64,000 bases of DNA from Ciona intestinalis (lineage: Eukaryota > Chordata > Ascidiacea > Phlebobranchia > Cionidae). Positions 37,082 through 49,500 of the stretch are shown piece by piece. A program made the position numbers and the translations under genes. The stretch is taken from contig NC_020167.2 of assembly GCF_000224145.3 (NCBI RefSeq), positions 4,722,991 to 4,786,990 on the forward strand. The letters run 5' to 3'. Numbering within the stretch: position 1 is the first letter of the stretch; every line of letters starts with the position of its first letter. The notes under the pieces were generated by a model. That model saw nothing but the letters and a program-made list of their open reading frames with translations, did no database searches and was not told the DNA's origin.

Positions 37082-40000
37082 TTAATCATATTCCAAGTAC
37101 TGCTTATGATAAAATAAGAGATAAGCTTCAGATTGCATGACGTCATGCACACTTGCTTTCAGAATCGTCGAGTCATTGCATCGAAACCACTGATCTCTAT
37201 GTTGCCGCACATATACCGAGTAATGTCCGCTCTGCAGTGACCCCAAGTGGTTTACAACGGCAAAAAGAGAGTAACTGAAAAAGTCACAGGAATTTTGTTT
37301 TAGATTATCTAACTAAAAGATTGAATAAAAATTAATGTAATTAATTAAACTGTTTAATTTATTATTTTACTTTAAAAGATTATTATTTGTAATTCTGCTG
37401 AAAAAAACACACAAATTACTTGTTTTTCTTAGATTAGATTAACAAAAATAGTGAATAAAAATTTATGTAATCAATCAAACTGTAATTTAATTTTTATTTT
37501 AAAAAGATATTTGGAATTTTGCTAAAAAAAAACACAAATTACTTGTTTTCCTTTAGTACATCATCCACACTGGCTTCATCTCTTGTGTTCACACTTCGCC
37601 TGGAAGCCATGATGTGGGCTCAAGTCCAGGTCCATAGGAAATGAGATATACGTTGGGATTTTTCGTCGGGTCTACAATTTAAAAATTTTATTCAATTTTT
37701 TTATTTTTTTATATGATTTGTTTGAATGACAATTAAACAAATCAAATATACCCGTAGCTATGTATTAAACAATATATTATTTAATCAAAACTATTTATTT
37801 AAGGGATAAAAGTAGTCTATTGCAATGCAAATTAATATGGTGTCAGTAAATCTAGATTAACATGTTAATCTAAAAAATAGCATTGTTTTTCAGATTTATA
37901 CCTTGTTGGTATGTTCAAACCGTTTAAGGTGGAAGCAACAAACTATTGGAAGCTTGTTTAATGTCAATTGCTTGGTAGATTCTTGGTAGCTGTGACAGTT
38001 GTTGCATTTGATTTTTGCTGAACTACCCAAGTGCTCTGGCCGTGTGAATCTAAATCAAATTTTGGAAAAAAGTTACTTCATAAGCCAAAATGTTAATAAC
38101 TGTTCATTGTAAACAGAAAATGCCAAAAATGGACACAATGCCAACTCAAGTTAGACGGAAAATGTTCCAAAAGAAATTTAGTATTACCCCTTTTTTATAA
38201 AAATTAAGTGTAAAAATACCTGTTGAGGCAATCTTTAAGTGACATAGCTCGCTGTTCAGAGGAGCCATTAACTGGTGGTGATCCAAGTGGAGTCATTCCA
38301 GGTACAGTGGCTTGTGTTGGGGACATACAGTGCCATGGGCTTGACATTGATCCTAAGGTCATGTAATCAATACCGTGAAAAGTTGATTAGATAAAAAGTG
38401 ATGTTACTTGATAATGATGGATGATGTAGGCCAAGAAACATGAGGTGGGAAATGAAAAAAATAAGATTGGAAAAACATTTAGACAGTAACCTGCTAGCTT
38501 TACATTGGTTAATAGACAGTAAAGAAAAATTTGGGAAAATAATAAAAAAAATCTTAAAACTTTGCTGGAGTATAGATAGTTTGAGTTATACTGTACAAAG
38601 TTAGCATTTCTATTTTACAAACCAATGAGCCATGGCAAAGAATAAATAACACAAGAATCACTACTCAACCCACATACCAGGTAAATCTAGAGAGATATCC
38701 CAGAAAGGGTCAATTGTTGTCGAGACACCCCCACACATTTGACATGTGACATCAGATTGCCAACCACCAGTGAAAATTTGGTCAATAATACAATCGCAAG
38801 TACTTCCCCTTTCATTGCTATCTTCATCCACTGAAACGTGGTTCGAACTGTCAATCATGTTGATGGACATGCCTGGACGACCACTGATTACATTGTTGTT
38901 GTTATTGTTTCCCAAGTCGTTGCTGAAAGTTTAAAACAGTAGTGAAAACATCACTAGTTCAAAGCAATTTTAAAGTTCCAAGAAAAAAATTAGAATATAT
39001 GTATATATAGGTATTTTTTTTTTTCTTACACAAAATATGTTTTCATTTCTGACAAATTGTGTTTTATTCTTTCCATTACTTTTATTACAGTCAGGAGTCA
39101 GCTTTATCTAATTTTTTACCAATCCCTCCTTCAGTGTTGATCCTGCACTAAGCCTTGACACCTCTGGATTTTAAATAATTTAAAAAAACATTAATGATTA
39201 CGTTTGGGATTATTTACTGATCGCACCTCCCTACCTCAGTAAGACACTAGTGGCTAGCAGATAGATATTTGAACTAACACAAGGTTTAATTCTATATAGT
39301 GCAAAAAAAAACATTTTTTTCAGTAGCTGTTCGTTTTTTTGAAACTTTGTTTTTTAAAGCATCACTTTTTTAAATTATAAAACAAGTTTTAAAAAAATTG
39401 TTAAATTAAAACCACACAAATTAATATAAAAATAGAAAGTTATGAGAAAATTCTCCTTACCTTTCACTAAGATGTTGATGTAGAAGATCAAGAGCAGCGA
39501 TGAGGAACTCATGCGCATCTTGTTGCTCGTAACCTGCCAAGTGACGAGCATTTGTCCACACAAGATGTAGAAGTCGAAATGGGATGTACGCAGTTTTCTC
39601 TCCAGCATAAAATTTCTACATAAAGTTTTTACATTATTAAAATTTTTAATTTCTACATAACTTTTTTTCTAATTTCTACATTATTAAAATTTTTAATTTC
39701 TATATAATTTTTTTTTCATTATAAGGGGTTGATAATGACATGCACGATATATTTTGTAAAATTGTTTTAATAATCATAGGCCAGAGTTTCTGAAGTTATG
39801 CTGTATAAACGTATGGAAAATGCTGTGAGCGCGAGATGTACCGAATAATTCACAAAAGTTTCTGCATGTGTTTTTTTAAATTTGGTGTGCCAAAATAAAT
39901 TGATTCGTGTGTAAAACTGGCATGGCCCTAGAAATTTTGAGTACACTTGATGTAGACCTTACTAACATGGGTGCTTACTCTGCTAAAAACAGCATTTGCC

Positions 40001-42402
40001 CAACAGGTTGTAATTACACTATAATAACACAAAGTGCATTATAAGTACAGAATTTTTAATCTATACAAAAAGATTCTTAGTTTAGAAGTTAAACTCGCGA
40101 AAATGGGCCATGAAATAAATATGTATCTTAGATACCGTTTCTGTCTTTTAGAATATATCAAGATATGTTGTTGAGATGACAAACCTGAAACAATCTAGTC
40201 ATCTCACACACCAAACATTGTTCCTTGTCACATTCATGTCGCTCAGCAAGGAAATAATCCCTTAACATCGGTGTGTGGACAAATGCCTGCAATAAATGAA
40301 ATATTTACTTTTGCCACCTTATTTTACAAGTTCTTTTTTTCTTACACTTTGATTTTTGTTGTTTTAATTTTGAGCAATTAATTTCTATTATAAATTGTTA
40401 TAGGTTTTTTGTCACAAAAGGTTTTTCTACTTTGTGAAGTTTATTTGTGGACCCTCTGCACAGGTATTAGGTAGCACAAAAATCAAGTGAGCACGAGGTG
40501 GATGAAACAGAACACCTGTGTTATATTGATTGCTATTGCCTGGAATAAATAAGTTATATTCATTGATTCAAATTGCTAATATAAAACAGAACACTCGTGT
40601 CTGCATGAAACAGAACACCGGCGTTTTAATGACTGCCATTGCCTGGAATAAATAAGTCATATCCAATCATTCAAATTGATGTATAATATCAAACAGAACA
40701 CCCATGTTATAATGGTTGCCATTGCCTGGAATAAATAGGTTATATATATCCATTTATTCAAATTGACAAATAATATCAAATAGAACACCCATGTTAAAAT
40801 GACTGCCATTGCCTGGAATAAAAAGTTATATTCATTCATTCACATTGATGTATAATAAACATTGTGAATGTAATGAACGCATCACATGTCCACACCTGTA
40901 AGATACAATTCATGAAGCAAGTGTTGCCAAGGTTAACCAACCCACGCAAACCAACGTAACTATCCGCAGATATCTTTCTTCGCTTGGGATTCAACTTTAA
41001 GTATTCAAGTTCGGTGCCTAAAAATAAAAAGCATCATAAACATTTTTAAAAACTGTTGTTTTGTCGCTTTATCCTGCCTTTTGTTATTTTAAACTACATC
41101 ATCTATGAATATATGAAATTGTGGGAAACCATAGAATAATTACCACAGAATAAAAGGCTTAAAATTGCACAAAACTTCACCTGAGGGCTCCCAGTAAGGT
41201 AGAGTGGTAAGTAGGCTTTCACTCCAACCATTAAATCGGCAAACCTTAATCCATTCTTTCTGCAACCATACCCAAACATGGATTAGTTACAAGAATAAAG
41301 TTTCTTTACATTGGAAATATACTCACTTGGGCGAATTGTTCAACTTGTTTGTCATAAACATAATCCTGGCAAAGGAAGCAATATATCTGCCCAAAACTGA
41401 GGTCCATAGCAAGGTAGTGGTTCGTCTCCTCGGCATGGTTGTGGATGTGTTGTCTGAAATTGAAAAATTTTGTTTATGAATAAATGAATTTGACTTATTT
41501 ATCCTTGCATGTGATACATGGTAGCTTCAGAAGGTATTTCATAAATGGGAAAAGTCATACACCTGGTGTCCGCTTATGAGTTTTCATTTTTGTGAGTGAA
41601 TGATTTTTATCGTTGATAATATAAACAACGAAGTAGTAACTACTGCGTTGAAATAATTAACATTAAGTGTCTTGCCCAAGTATAGGTACTTGTGTAATGG
41701 GCCAATCCTAGCCAAAATCCTTGGACACATAGTGTGCCAGGTTGTGGGATCTAATCCACATTGAACAGAAGTAAAAATACACCCACAATGGTGACAGAGT
41801 CTAGTTCCCAAACAATTTGAGCATCTTTAATTCAGTTTTTACCTGATTAAATGCATGCAATTTTATAGATAGGAATTTAATGGATCGTTTTAAATCAGAC
41901 TAAGCGTAATTTTGAGAAAAAGTTAAATATGTCGTCACCCTTCATAGCATCCAAAGTAGATACAGTGGAGACATGTGTGAAGTCTTCCTCCATATGTATG
42001 ACACACTCTACAGAAGCACGACCGAGCTCGAACCTAGATCAATGAATATAAAATCTAATCAAGTGAAATGTGTACAGGTTATATTCAGGCAATTAGAATA
42101 AAAAATATATTATAAATTTAATTTTTTTGTCTCTTTAATTATAGCAGCAAAAAAAGTTTGTTATTTACATTCACGAATCATATTAAAGTATGATAATGAT
42201 TAATATTGTTAATGTTTTACNNNNNNNNNNNNNNNNNNNNNNNNNNNNNNNNNNNNNNNNNNNNNNNNNNTGTTATATTTACCTGTCTAGCTTCAGCAGT
42301 GCTACAGTGGACGAGCCACTTTTGGGTGATACGAAACGGTTCGAGTCCGTTGGATTCTTTAAATAAATTAACATGCGGGCAATCTATAGCATGGGTCGTC
42401 AT
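37082..42402 (-). CDS. USP22: Ubiquitin carboxyl-terminal hydrolase, USP22/27X/51 type
   Basis: Twelve minus-strand exons: 42402-42283, 42033-41939, 41453-41327, 41259-41181, 41017-40896, 40286-40185, 39615-39461, 38922-38678, 38352-38220, 38049-37902, 37671-37543 and 37274-37082; about 548 residues. The N-terminal zf-UBP finger ([14 protein letters not shown]...[18 protein letters not shown]) is the part that docks on the SAGA deubiquitination module. The catalytic domain has NLGNTCFMN (nucleophile Cys), [20 protein letters not shown], paired zinc cysteines, LQSGHYS (catalytic His) and WFRCNDS. USP22 removes ubiquitin from histones H2B and H2A in transcription. Exon 11 contains one extra base: the conserved frame switches between LDLSP and MASRRS (about 37610-37620). 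Exon 8 carries a poly-Asn insert. Confidence 0.95.
39621..39716. repeat. AT-rich tandem duplication
   Basis: TACATTATTAAAATTTTTAA followed by TTTCTACATAA/TTTCTATATAA occurs twice in a row in a USP22 intron. Confidence 0.6.
40500..40860 (+). repeat. Four-unit tandem array built from a SINE 3' end
   Basis: Units of about 80-103 bases begin near 40507, 40610, 40693 and 40780. Each has the pattern ACAGAACACCCATGTTATAA, GACTGCCATTGCCTGGAATA, then an ATTCATTCA tail. The pattern matches the inverted 3' portion of the SINE (compare 63630-63700). Expansion of one SINE end into a minisatellite is the simplest reading. It lies 36 bases from USP22 exon 5. Confidence 0.75.
41515..41815 (-). mobile_element. 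SINE with a family B repeat inserted in it
   Basis: SINE 3' words (ACACCTGGTGTCCGCTTATG, GTGTCTTGCCCAAG) run to about 41682. A family B unit (TAATGGGCCAATCCTAGCC ... AATCCACATTGAACAGA) fills about 41690-41770. SINE head sequence resumes (ACACCCACAATGGTGACAG). It lies between USP22 exons. Confidence 0.6.
42221..42270. other. Assembly gap (50 N)
   Basis: Placeholder gap inside the first intron of the USP22-like gene. Exons 1 and 2 still join in phase, so no coding sequence is obviously lost. Confidence 0.95.
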
Positions 42403-43517
42403 GTTGCAATGCGCTGCAAAATCATTCAATGCAAAGAAACCATAATAACTGATGTGAGTTGAAATCTGACATAAACTGCTGTGAATTTTTAACACGTGAG
42501 TTTAGTATTTTGTTTGCAATTTAAAAAGGAATGACGTAATCGAAGTAACGCCAAGGTCGAATGACGTCAGAACAGAAAACTAAATTACCTCGCTTCTTGT
42601 AATTTGAAGTTTAGAAATTTAAACTGATTAACTATGATACCGTGGCTGGCGTACACAGCACGGTAATTAAAACTGTTGCATTTAGCGTGGCGGGCATGCA
42701 GCAACATTTTATTTTGTTTGCACAAGACAAACCACAGACGAACTTAGGGGGTTTTCGGGTGATCAGCTGTTTTGTTCTATCGCCACCTAGCGGTTGCCTA
42801 TTTTAAAATTAGGTTTAATTAATTCATTTTGTTTGACCAATCACATGGTTTTTACTTTCATTTAACCAAACCAAGTTACACGAGAGGTGTTTATTGCATA
42901 TATTCCATTCACTCGCCTAAACAAAAACTATCCAGACGTACAAACACTGCTAACAAAGGTTGGCGGTCTTCACAACTTAAAGCACATTTCCTTCGTCCAC
43001 AAACAGCTTGTTCACAGTCTTCCAACGCTTAAGATTCACTTCAAAATTAAAAGTAAGGTAATTTGCCTAATTTAAAGATGGGACGTTCAGAAAAGGTTAT
43101 CAAAGAGATATGGAACTAGTGTCAATGGGAAAAACTTAAGTGCTGAATTAGAACACAAATGGAAGCGTAGGCCATGAGATTAAACAAAAAAGCTAGACGT
43201 AACGTAAATTAAAAAGAACAATTATTACAATGAAGAAAACAACATCTATGTTGAGAAAATGGGAAAGGAGGACATGTAACACACAAAGGCAAATTGTCAT
43301 GAGATACATGAGAGGTGACATTACTTCTGGTACGTTTGCAACAACATGTTAACTTTTTTACATAAAACAAAAAATTGAGTTGATGAACAAAAGTGGTGTT
43401 GAGGCATCGCTTTGATTGAACCGTCTAAAAACTTGCAACTATAGAAATTTATAGATCCACCATGTCAGTAACTGGTCTATTACGAATTAGCTAGTTGTCT
43501 GTATTACAAAAGTCAGT
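42403..43517. other. USP22 5' flank and lipin 3' flank
   Basis: The first 400 bases upstream of the USP22 ATG look like promoter DNA. Two overlapping plus-strand frames at 42829-43075 (one reading YPDVQTLLTKVGGLHNLKH) are open for about 60 codons each, but resemble no family I know and lack clear splice or stop context. Confidence 0.4.
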
Positions 43518-46500
43518 TTAGGCAAAATTTTCGAGCTCATCTGCAAAAGTAAGGATGTCTTCCCTCCAGTAAGTAAACTCGCTGTACTCATGTGCACGGT
43601 CAAATCCTTGGTCTTGATCCAAAGGTGGAAAGAAATGGTCCACTGTATCACCAAGGCCAGAGTAACTGGTGGAGTAAGATGTAATGTAAAGTAAAGGTTA
43701 TGCTCATACTCTTAGCTATAAATAAATTAGCTTTTTCTTTTAAGCTATATTTTTTATGTTTTTCAGCATATTCATCTCAGACGTTGCGTCTCATTGGTTA
43801 GAGCTATTGCCTTGTAAGCATTAGCAGACCAAAATATAAATTGATTCTTCGCTATTGCAATGTGTATGACTTTTAAGCATACACTTAACAAAGTCCAAAA
43901 ACTGATGATCCAAAAAGTTACATATATGCTGAATTTAAAGTACCAAATAAGCACAAAATATAAAACCAAACATCTGTATTATAAGTTGTGATGCTACATT
44001 AGGCTACAAAGTGACATTTATAATTTTACTTAACTAAAATAATTTAAGTTTTATGTAAAAAATACTAACGTGGTGGTGTATGTTTGCAGTTGCTCTTGTT
44101 TTAATTCTCCTTTGTGGTTGATAGTAAACATACGGTTGCCTGGAACACCAACTGCACTGTAGGCACACACATCCTGTAAGGTAAAAACAAATCATAAAAT
44201 GTGGACATTGTGACAGGTTAACAATATCAAAAAAAGTTGCGAAAAAACTTACAATAAAATCTTATACCAATTATCTTATACTTACATTTGTTTTGTTTCC
44301 AAAGCCAGCAACAAATGGATTGTTTGGAAACAAAGCTTTGATGTCTTTCAAACATTCAATCTTAAACTTTTCCGGTTTCTTTTCAATAACTTCCCTGAGA
44401 AACAAATAAAGATAATAACCAAAACTGCACATACCAATACCTGACAGAGCATTTTTTAGATATACAAAACTTTGCTTATCATTTTACTAATAACATAACA
44501 GCCTTAAGTGACATATACCATGTGTAAACATTGTAAAAATGACACAGAGTGTAACCGTATAATTATCAAGTGGATCAAACAGAAATACCAAGCAAAGATA
44601 AGATCTTAAACAACCAAACACCATCAACAACAATTACTGTTTAGCTTGGACATGTCAACGCTCAAAATGTAAAAACCTTTTAAACGCAATCATCAATGAT
44701 GTGGGGGAAAGAAGAAGAGGTCCAGGTGGCAAGGAAGCTCCTTGCTGGTTGATCCAATTCAAGTAATCTTTTGTCATCGAAGCTTGCCCAATTGCACGGG
44801 AAGATAGATAAATGAACTTGTAACCGTTCCTGAGAATAAGTGATCAAAGTTGAATAATTTAAGTTATATATGATTTAAATAATAATAATTATATATGTAT
44901 GTATATTATAGGTTCAGGTGTGTAGTAAGTATCACAGTATGTGTTGTAAAGTACATAAGTATATACAGAGTGTTTGGGAAGTCACTGTGCACCTACATAT
45001 TTATAAACATACACGTTTAAGTATAGAACCCAGAAGGTAAATATGAATGATAATTATAAACAATGTTGAAAACGACTTCTTTTAGCATCAATAAGGGCAT
45101 TTTTAAGAAAAAAAGAAAATTATATTTTAAAAAATGTGGAAAATTATAAAAACAATGCAGCACAGTAACTTTCCAAAGACTCCGTATGTTGACAAATTTG
45201 AAGAAATAAGTTTTAAAAAGCATACTTGCTGATATTCTGGTACAGTTGTGCTACGCCACCTTGTGTCCAATCTTTCCCAACCACTGGTAGAATTTGTCCA
45301 AATACATCAGATTTAGTGATGGTGCCATCAATATCTGACACAACGATCTTATCACACCATTTCCACTTAAAAGCAGTCGCCACACATCGAGTGGTGCCTT
45401 GGTATTGGGTCGTGACACTGAATGTTATTGTGTTGGCACCAGGTTTCAGGTTTAATTGACTCTGTGTAAAATGATGGTAAAAAAAAGAATGTAGCGACAA
45501 AACATGCGTACTTGGCCAAAGTACAATCAATTTAAAACAAACAGAAACAGGCTTGAATAAACAAAGTCTAAAGACTAAGAAACTTTTGGTCGAAATATAC
45601 TTTTTTGCCAAAGTAGCTTTTTATTACTTAGCCTGTGGAACTCACCAGTTGATCATGTGTAAGTCTGGTTGTTTTTCTCATGGTTTTTAATCCTTGTGGC
45701 GAAAGTAAACTATCTGTTGTGAGGTAGTCACGATCATCGGACGTATGAGAATAAATGTCTTCCACTGATTGAGATCTGAAATAAAAATCCTAACATTTTA
45801 AACGTACAAAATACCAGACAAAAGTATATATTCTGTTCTTTTTCTCATTGAAATGCACTTTTAGGCTTTAAAAAAAAATTTTTTTTAAATAGCACAAAAA
45901 TAGCCAATATGTGAATATGTTATTGATCTAATTTAACCTTTTCAGTTCCGGTTCCATGATTATTGATAATTCATGATCGTTGTGAGTTTGTTCTGTTTGT
46001 CGCCTTCCACGAGGAGCAATGGGGGCTCGTGGGGCAGATGAAGCTGAAAAAGATTTTCCAACTTTTGTATGACTTTTAGGAGCATCCTGCTGCTTGGAGG
46101 TGGTTGAAGCCGGAGTGTTGTCATCGTTTTGAGATACCACTGTGTCAAAACAAAATTTAACAAAATTTATTCACAGAAAAAATATATGTCGGACCAAAAT
46201 TTCAGATATTTGAAATTCACATAAACAGTTAAAATCCACAAAACCATGCCTGAAACACTTTCCTACTTACTACAATTCAAAAAGGGCAATAAACATTACA
46301 TGCGAACAATACTATCTATAAATCAAGTAATTAATATCTTTGTTGAATAGCAAGAACTGCCTGCCCTGCAAATAACTTAAAATATATAATAATAAAGTGA
46401 TGCATATTTAAGATTTTTTATATTTAAGATATGTCTTAGAGTTTTGTATTCCAGATAATGTAAAGAAATTTGGACTTAATCACAGCATTGCTAAATTTGA

Positions 46501-49500
46501 AGTAGGTTCCCTTTCATATTGTTACCACACACATAAATTATATATAAAAAAGTTCTACACTACATTTTACCACATAAGCCGCTAAAAGATTATTTTTATT
46601 ATGCCTGTTAGCAGAAGTAAAAAAATATAGGACAAGTTATTTAAACATCCATATTTAGAAACCTGTATTTTCGTTTCGGGATGGGCGTCTCCATAACCAA
46701 CCCATCAATCTACTTCCTGATTGGGGTAAAGCTGGGGTGCTGGGTTGAATTAATCTTTCTAAGCATTTCTGGTAACAAATTACAAGACTATAATGAGTTA
46801 TGTCATACCAGGTTACAATTGGGTGGTGAGTCAAATCTGGCCAAGTGTCACAGAAAGAACCTCACCCACATAGAATAGAATGGTCTCCAATTAGTTTATG
46901 TTAGTTTTCACAGAATTGTTTATTTTTTGACTGGTATATTAAAAACATTTGCGTAGCATTTGACGTGTATAATTTCATGCAATAAATCAAAGCATTTAAT
47001 AAGGCTGGTGGTATTGATTTCCAAGGCTATAAAAATATACTCTCAGTAGCAAATAATTCATAATTGATTGCAATCTAAGAACTTGACTTACCATGTCAAC
47101 AGGTTTTTTAAACACAGCCATTGCAGTAATGACAGGAGCAGCATGCTGCCATGCGAGGTAGTGATCACCAATTTTGACAACCAAGTTTGGATCATTGATA
47201 ATGGTCATGGCATTCTGCATGAAGTTTTCATACGTCACAAGCTTTTCTTGGAATTTTTCTGTGAAAAGCAAACATTTAAAAGTTTAAATTGATGCTTTTT
47301 TGTGTGTTTTGGGGATTGGGTTGCTGTATAAATTAAACAGTTTAATTGCAGCTTATTTTTAAAATTATGCCCTGATTATGTATTGCCCATTGTGGCAAAT
47401 GTTGGTGCTAAAAAGTTAATGGTTTTTCCAGAATAGAAATTTTAATGAGTTACATTATGTCTGATAACAATAACAACATTAGCAGAAAGTTTAAAATATT
47501 TTGTTTTATTTGTTAAATTGCTTTGATAGGCAATGCCCAAAAGTATATCCAAGAAACTTTGTAAAATATAATATATATACTGTATTTCTCGGACTTGATC
47601 GGGACGCTTGAGTGGGAACATGACTTCACTATTGCAAGCATGTAACTTTTGGATAGACAAGGGTGTTGGGGTAATCAGCCAAATCTGGCCTAAATCCTAG
47701 GTCCTTAAGGACCTCACCCATATAGAGAAAAAGAAAAGAAAAAAACATTGTTTTTTCTATAATATCATTTCCGTCTTATGAGATAAATCACCTGGCTGTA
47801 CAGCTGCAGATCCAGATGGTATTCCACACAAAGACATGCTAACTTCCTCATTAAAGGTTGAAACAAACCTATAATTAGATTTATACAATTTTTTATTGGT
47901 CAAATTACATCATATTAGATGTGTAATACTGGGTTAAAAAAACAAATACACCAACAATTATCTAAATTAAATTCAGATAATAAATATTTTATGTCAATTT
48001 AAACAACGAAGCATATGGCCACTTTATGTCATTTTACAAAACTTTTTTTATACCAACTTAGAAAAAAAAACAACATTTTTATACCAATTTTAAAAAACAA
48101 TAGATATATAAGCATTAAACCAACACAATTTTTATTTTAATTAAAAAAATAAAAAAATACTTACGCTTGATCGTCATGAGTTTGTGAATCAGTTCCACTA
48201 TCAATGTCACTTGCACTAGTGGGTAGTTCATTTATATCAGGTGATGTTGGTAGCTCTTTTGGACCACCCTGTTAATTTAGAAAGTTAGTTTTATTTTCAT
48301 GATTCAGTTTGTCTTTTTTTATTATAAAACAAGTAATTTTAAAGACAGGGTGAACAAAGGTTAGGAAAAGAGATCAGTTGTCTTGTATTTAAAAAGTTAA
48401 GTTTATATTTTAAAATGTTCCAGTTTGTTATTTTTACTTGATTATCAAACAAGTAACTTTTAAATGGCAGGATATACAAAGGTTAACAGAATAGATTGGT
48501 TGTATTTATACCTAGAAGAGAATTATATCATGTGTACACTTATTAATAGATAAAGGACTACAATTTGACATTTTTACAACAATACTCTGCTGTGATTACA
48601 ATTAGACAGAAATTTTCCAAGAAATGATCTGCTTGGTAAACAATTAAATGTACATTTTTTAAGCAGCATTTTAATTCAGCCAAAATCTTGCCGGAGTGCA
48701 GATTGAACTTTGAATAAAATAGTCCTTGTGTACTGAAAATCAGTTCTTAAAAAAATTAACAAAACTCAGTTCCAGACAAAAAAGATTAAAAAATGACAAA
48801 ATAACGACTAAAGTTTACCTGCAAGTATAAATTGGCTTCAGATGGTTCAAGACTCAATACATCATCAAGGTAAAGACCTTCTGTATCTTTCCTTACTCTG
48901 GTTGGGGGGTTCTCTGTTGGTTTGGACTCAGAGGTAGTTTCATCTAAACAGAGACTTAACTTTTATCTGCTACATTAATATTACTGTTTTAATTACTTCA
49001 CTTTAAAGAAAAAAATCCCCATTTGTAGAAAATGTAGACAAAAAACATGCTACTCTTTAATAGTTATTGTGAAAGCATATGTATAAATGATTATATTTAA
49101 ATTGTATGAGCATACCTTTTGCAAGTTCTGACTTTGTAACTTCATTTTCAATGTGAACAACATTTCTGAAAATAAACATTTTTTTTCAAATGAAACATAA
49201 ACACCATGTTGATTTAATGTACTGTGTTTGGAAGTACAATTACAACAGTAATAATAATTACATTCTTTTGTCATTTCAATTACACTAACAAAACTCATAA
49301 ATTGAGTTAAAATAATAAACAAAAATAAAAAAGAATGGTAATAACAAGAATGTCATTCGTTATACCACAATAATGATTAAAATTGAAGTACAACAAAATA
49401 AATAAGACATGTGACCGTTACTTCCTTTACAACACATACCTGAAGTCCAATTCTACTTGATCCACGATCTTCTGTGTCTCGACGTCATCCGAGGACGTGG

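Noticed and set aside
40657-40839. 60-codon minus frame with an internally repeated hydrophobic motif
   Set aside because: The repetition comes from the DNA tandem array; there is no splice or gene context.
42829-43075. Two overlapping frames on the plus strand near the USP22 promoter
   Set aside because: Both are protein-like in places, but neither has recognisable homology or supporting splice and stop context.
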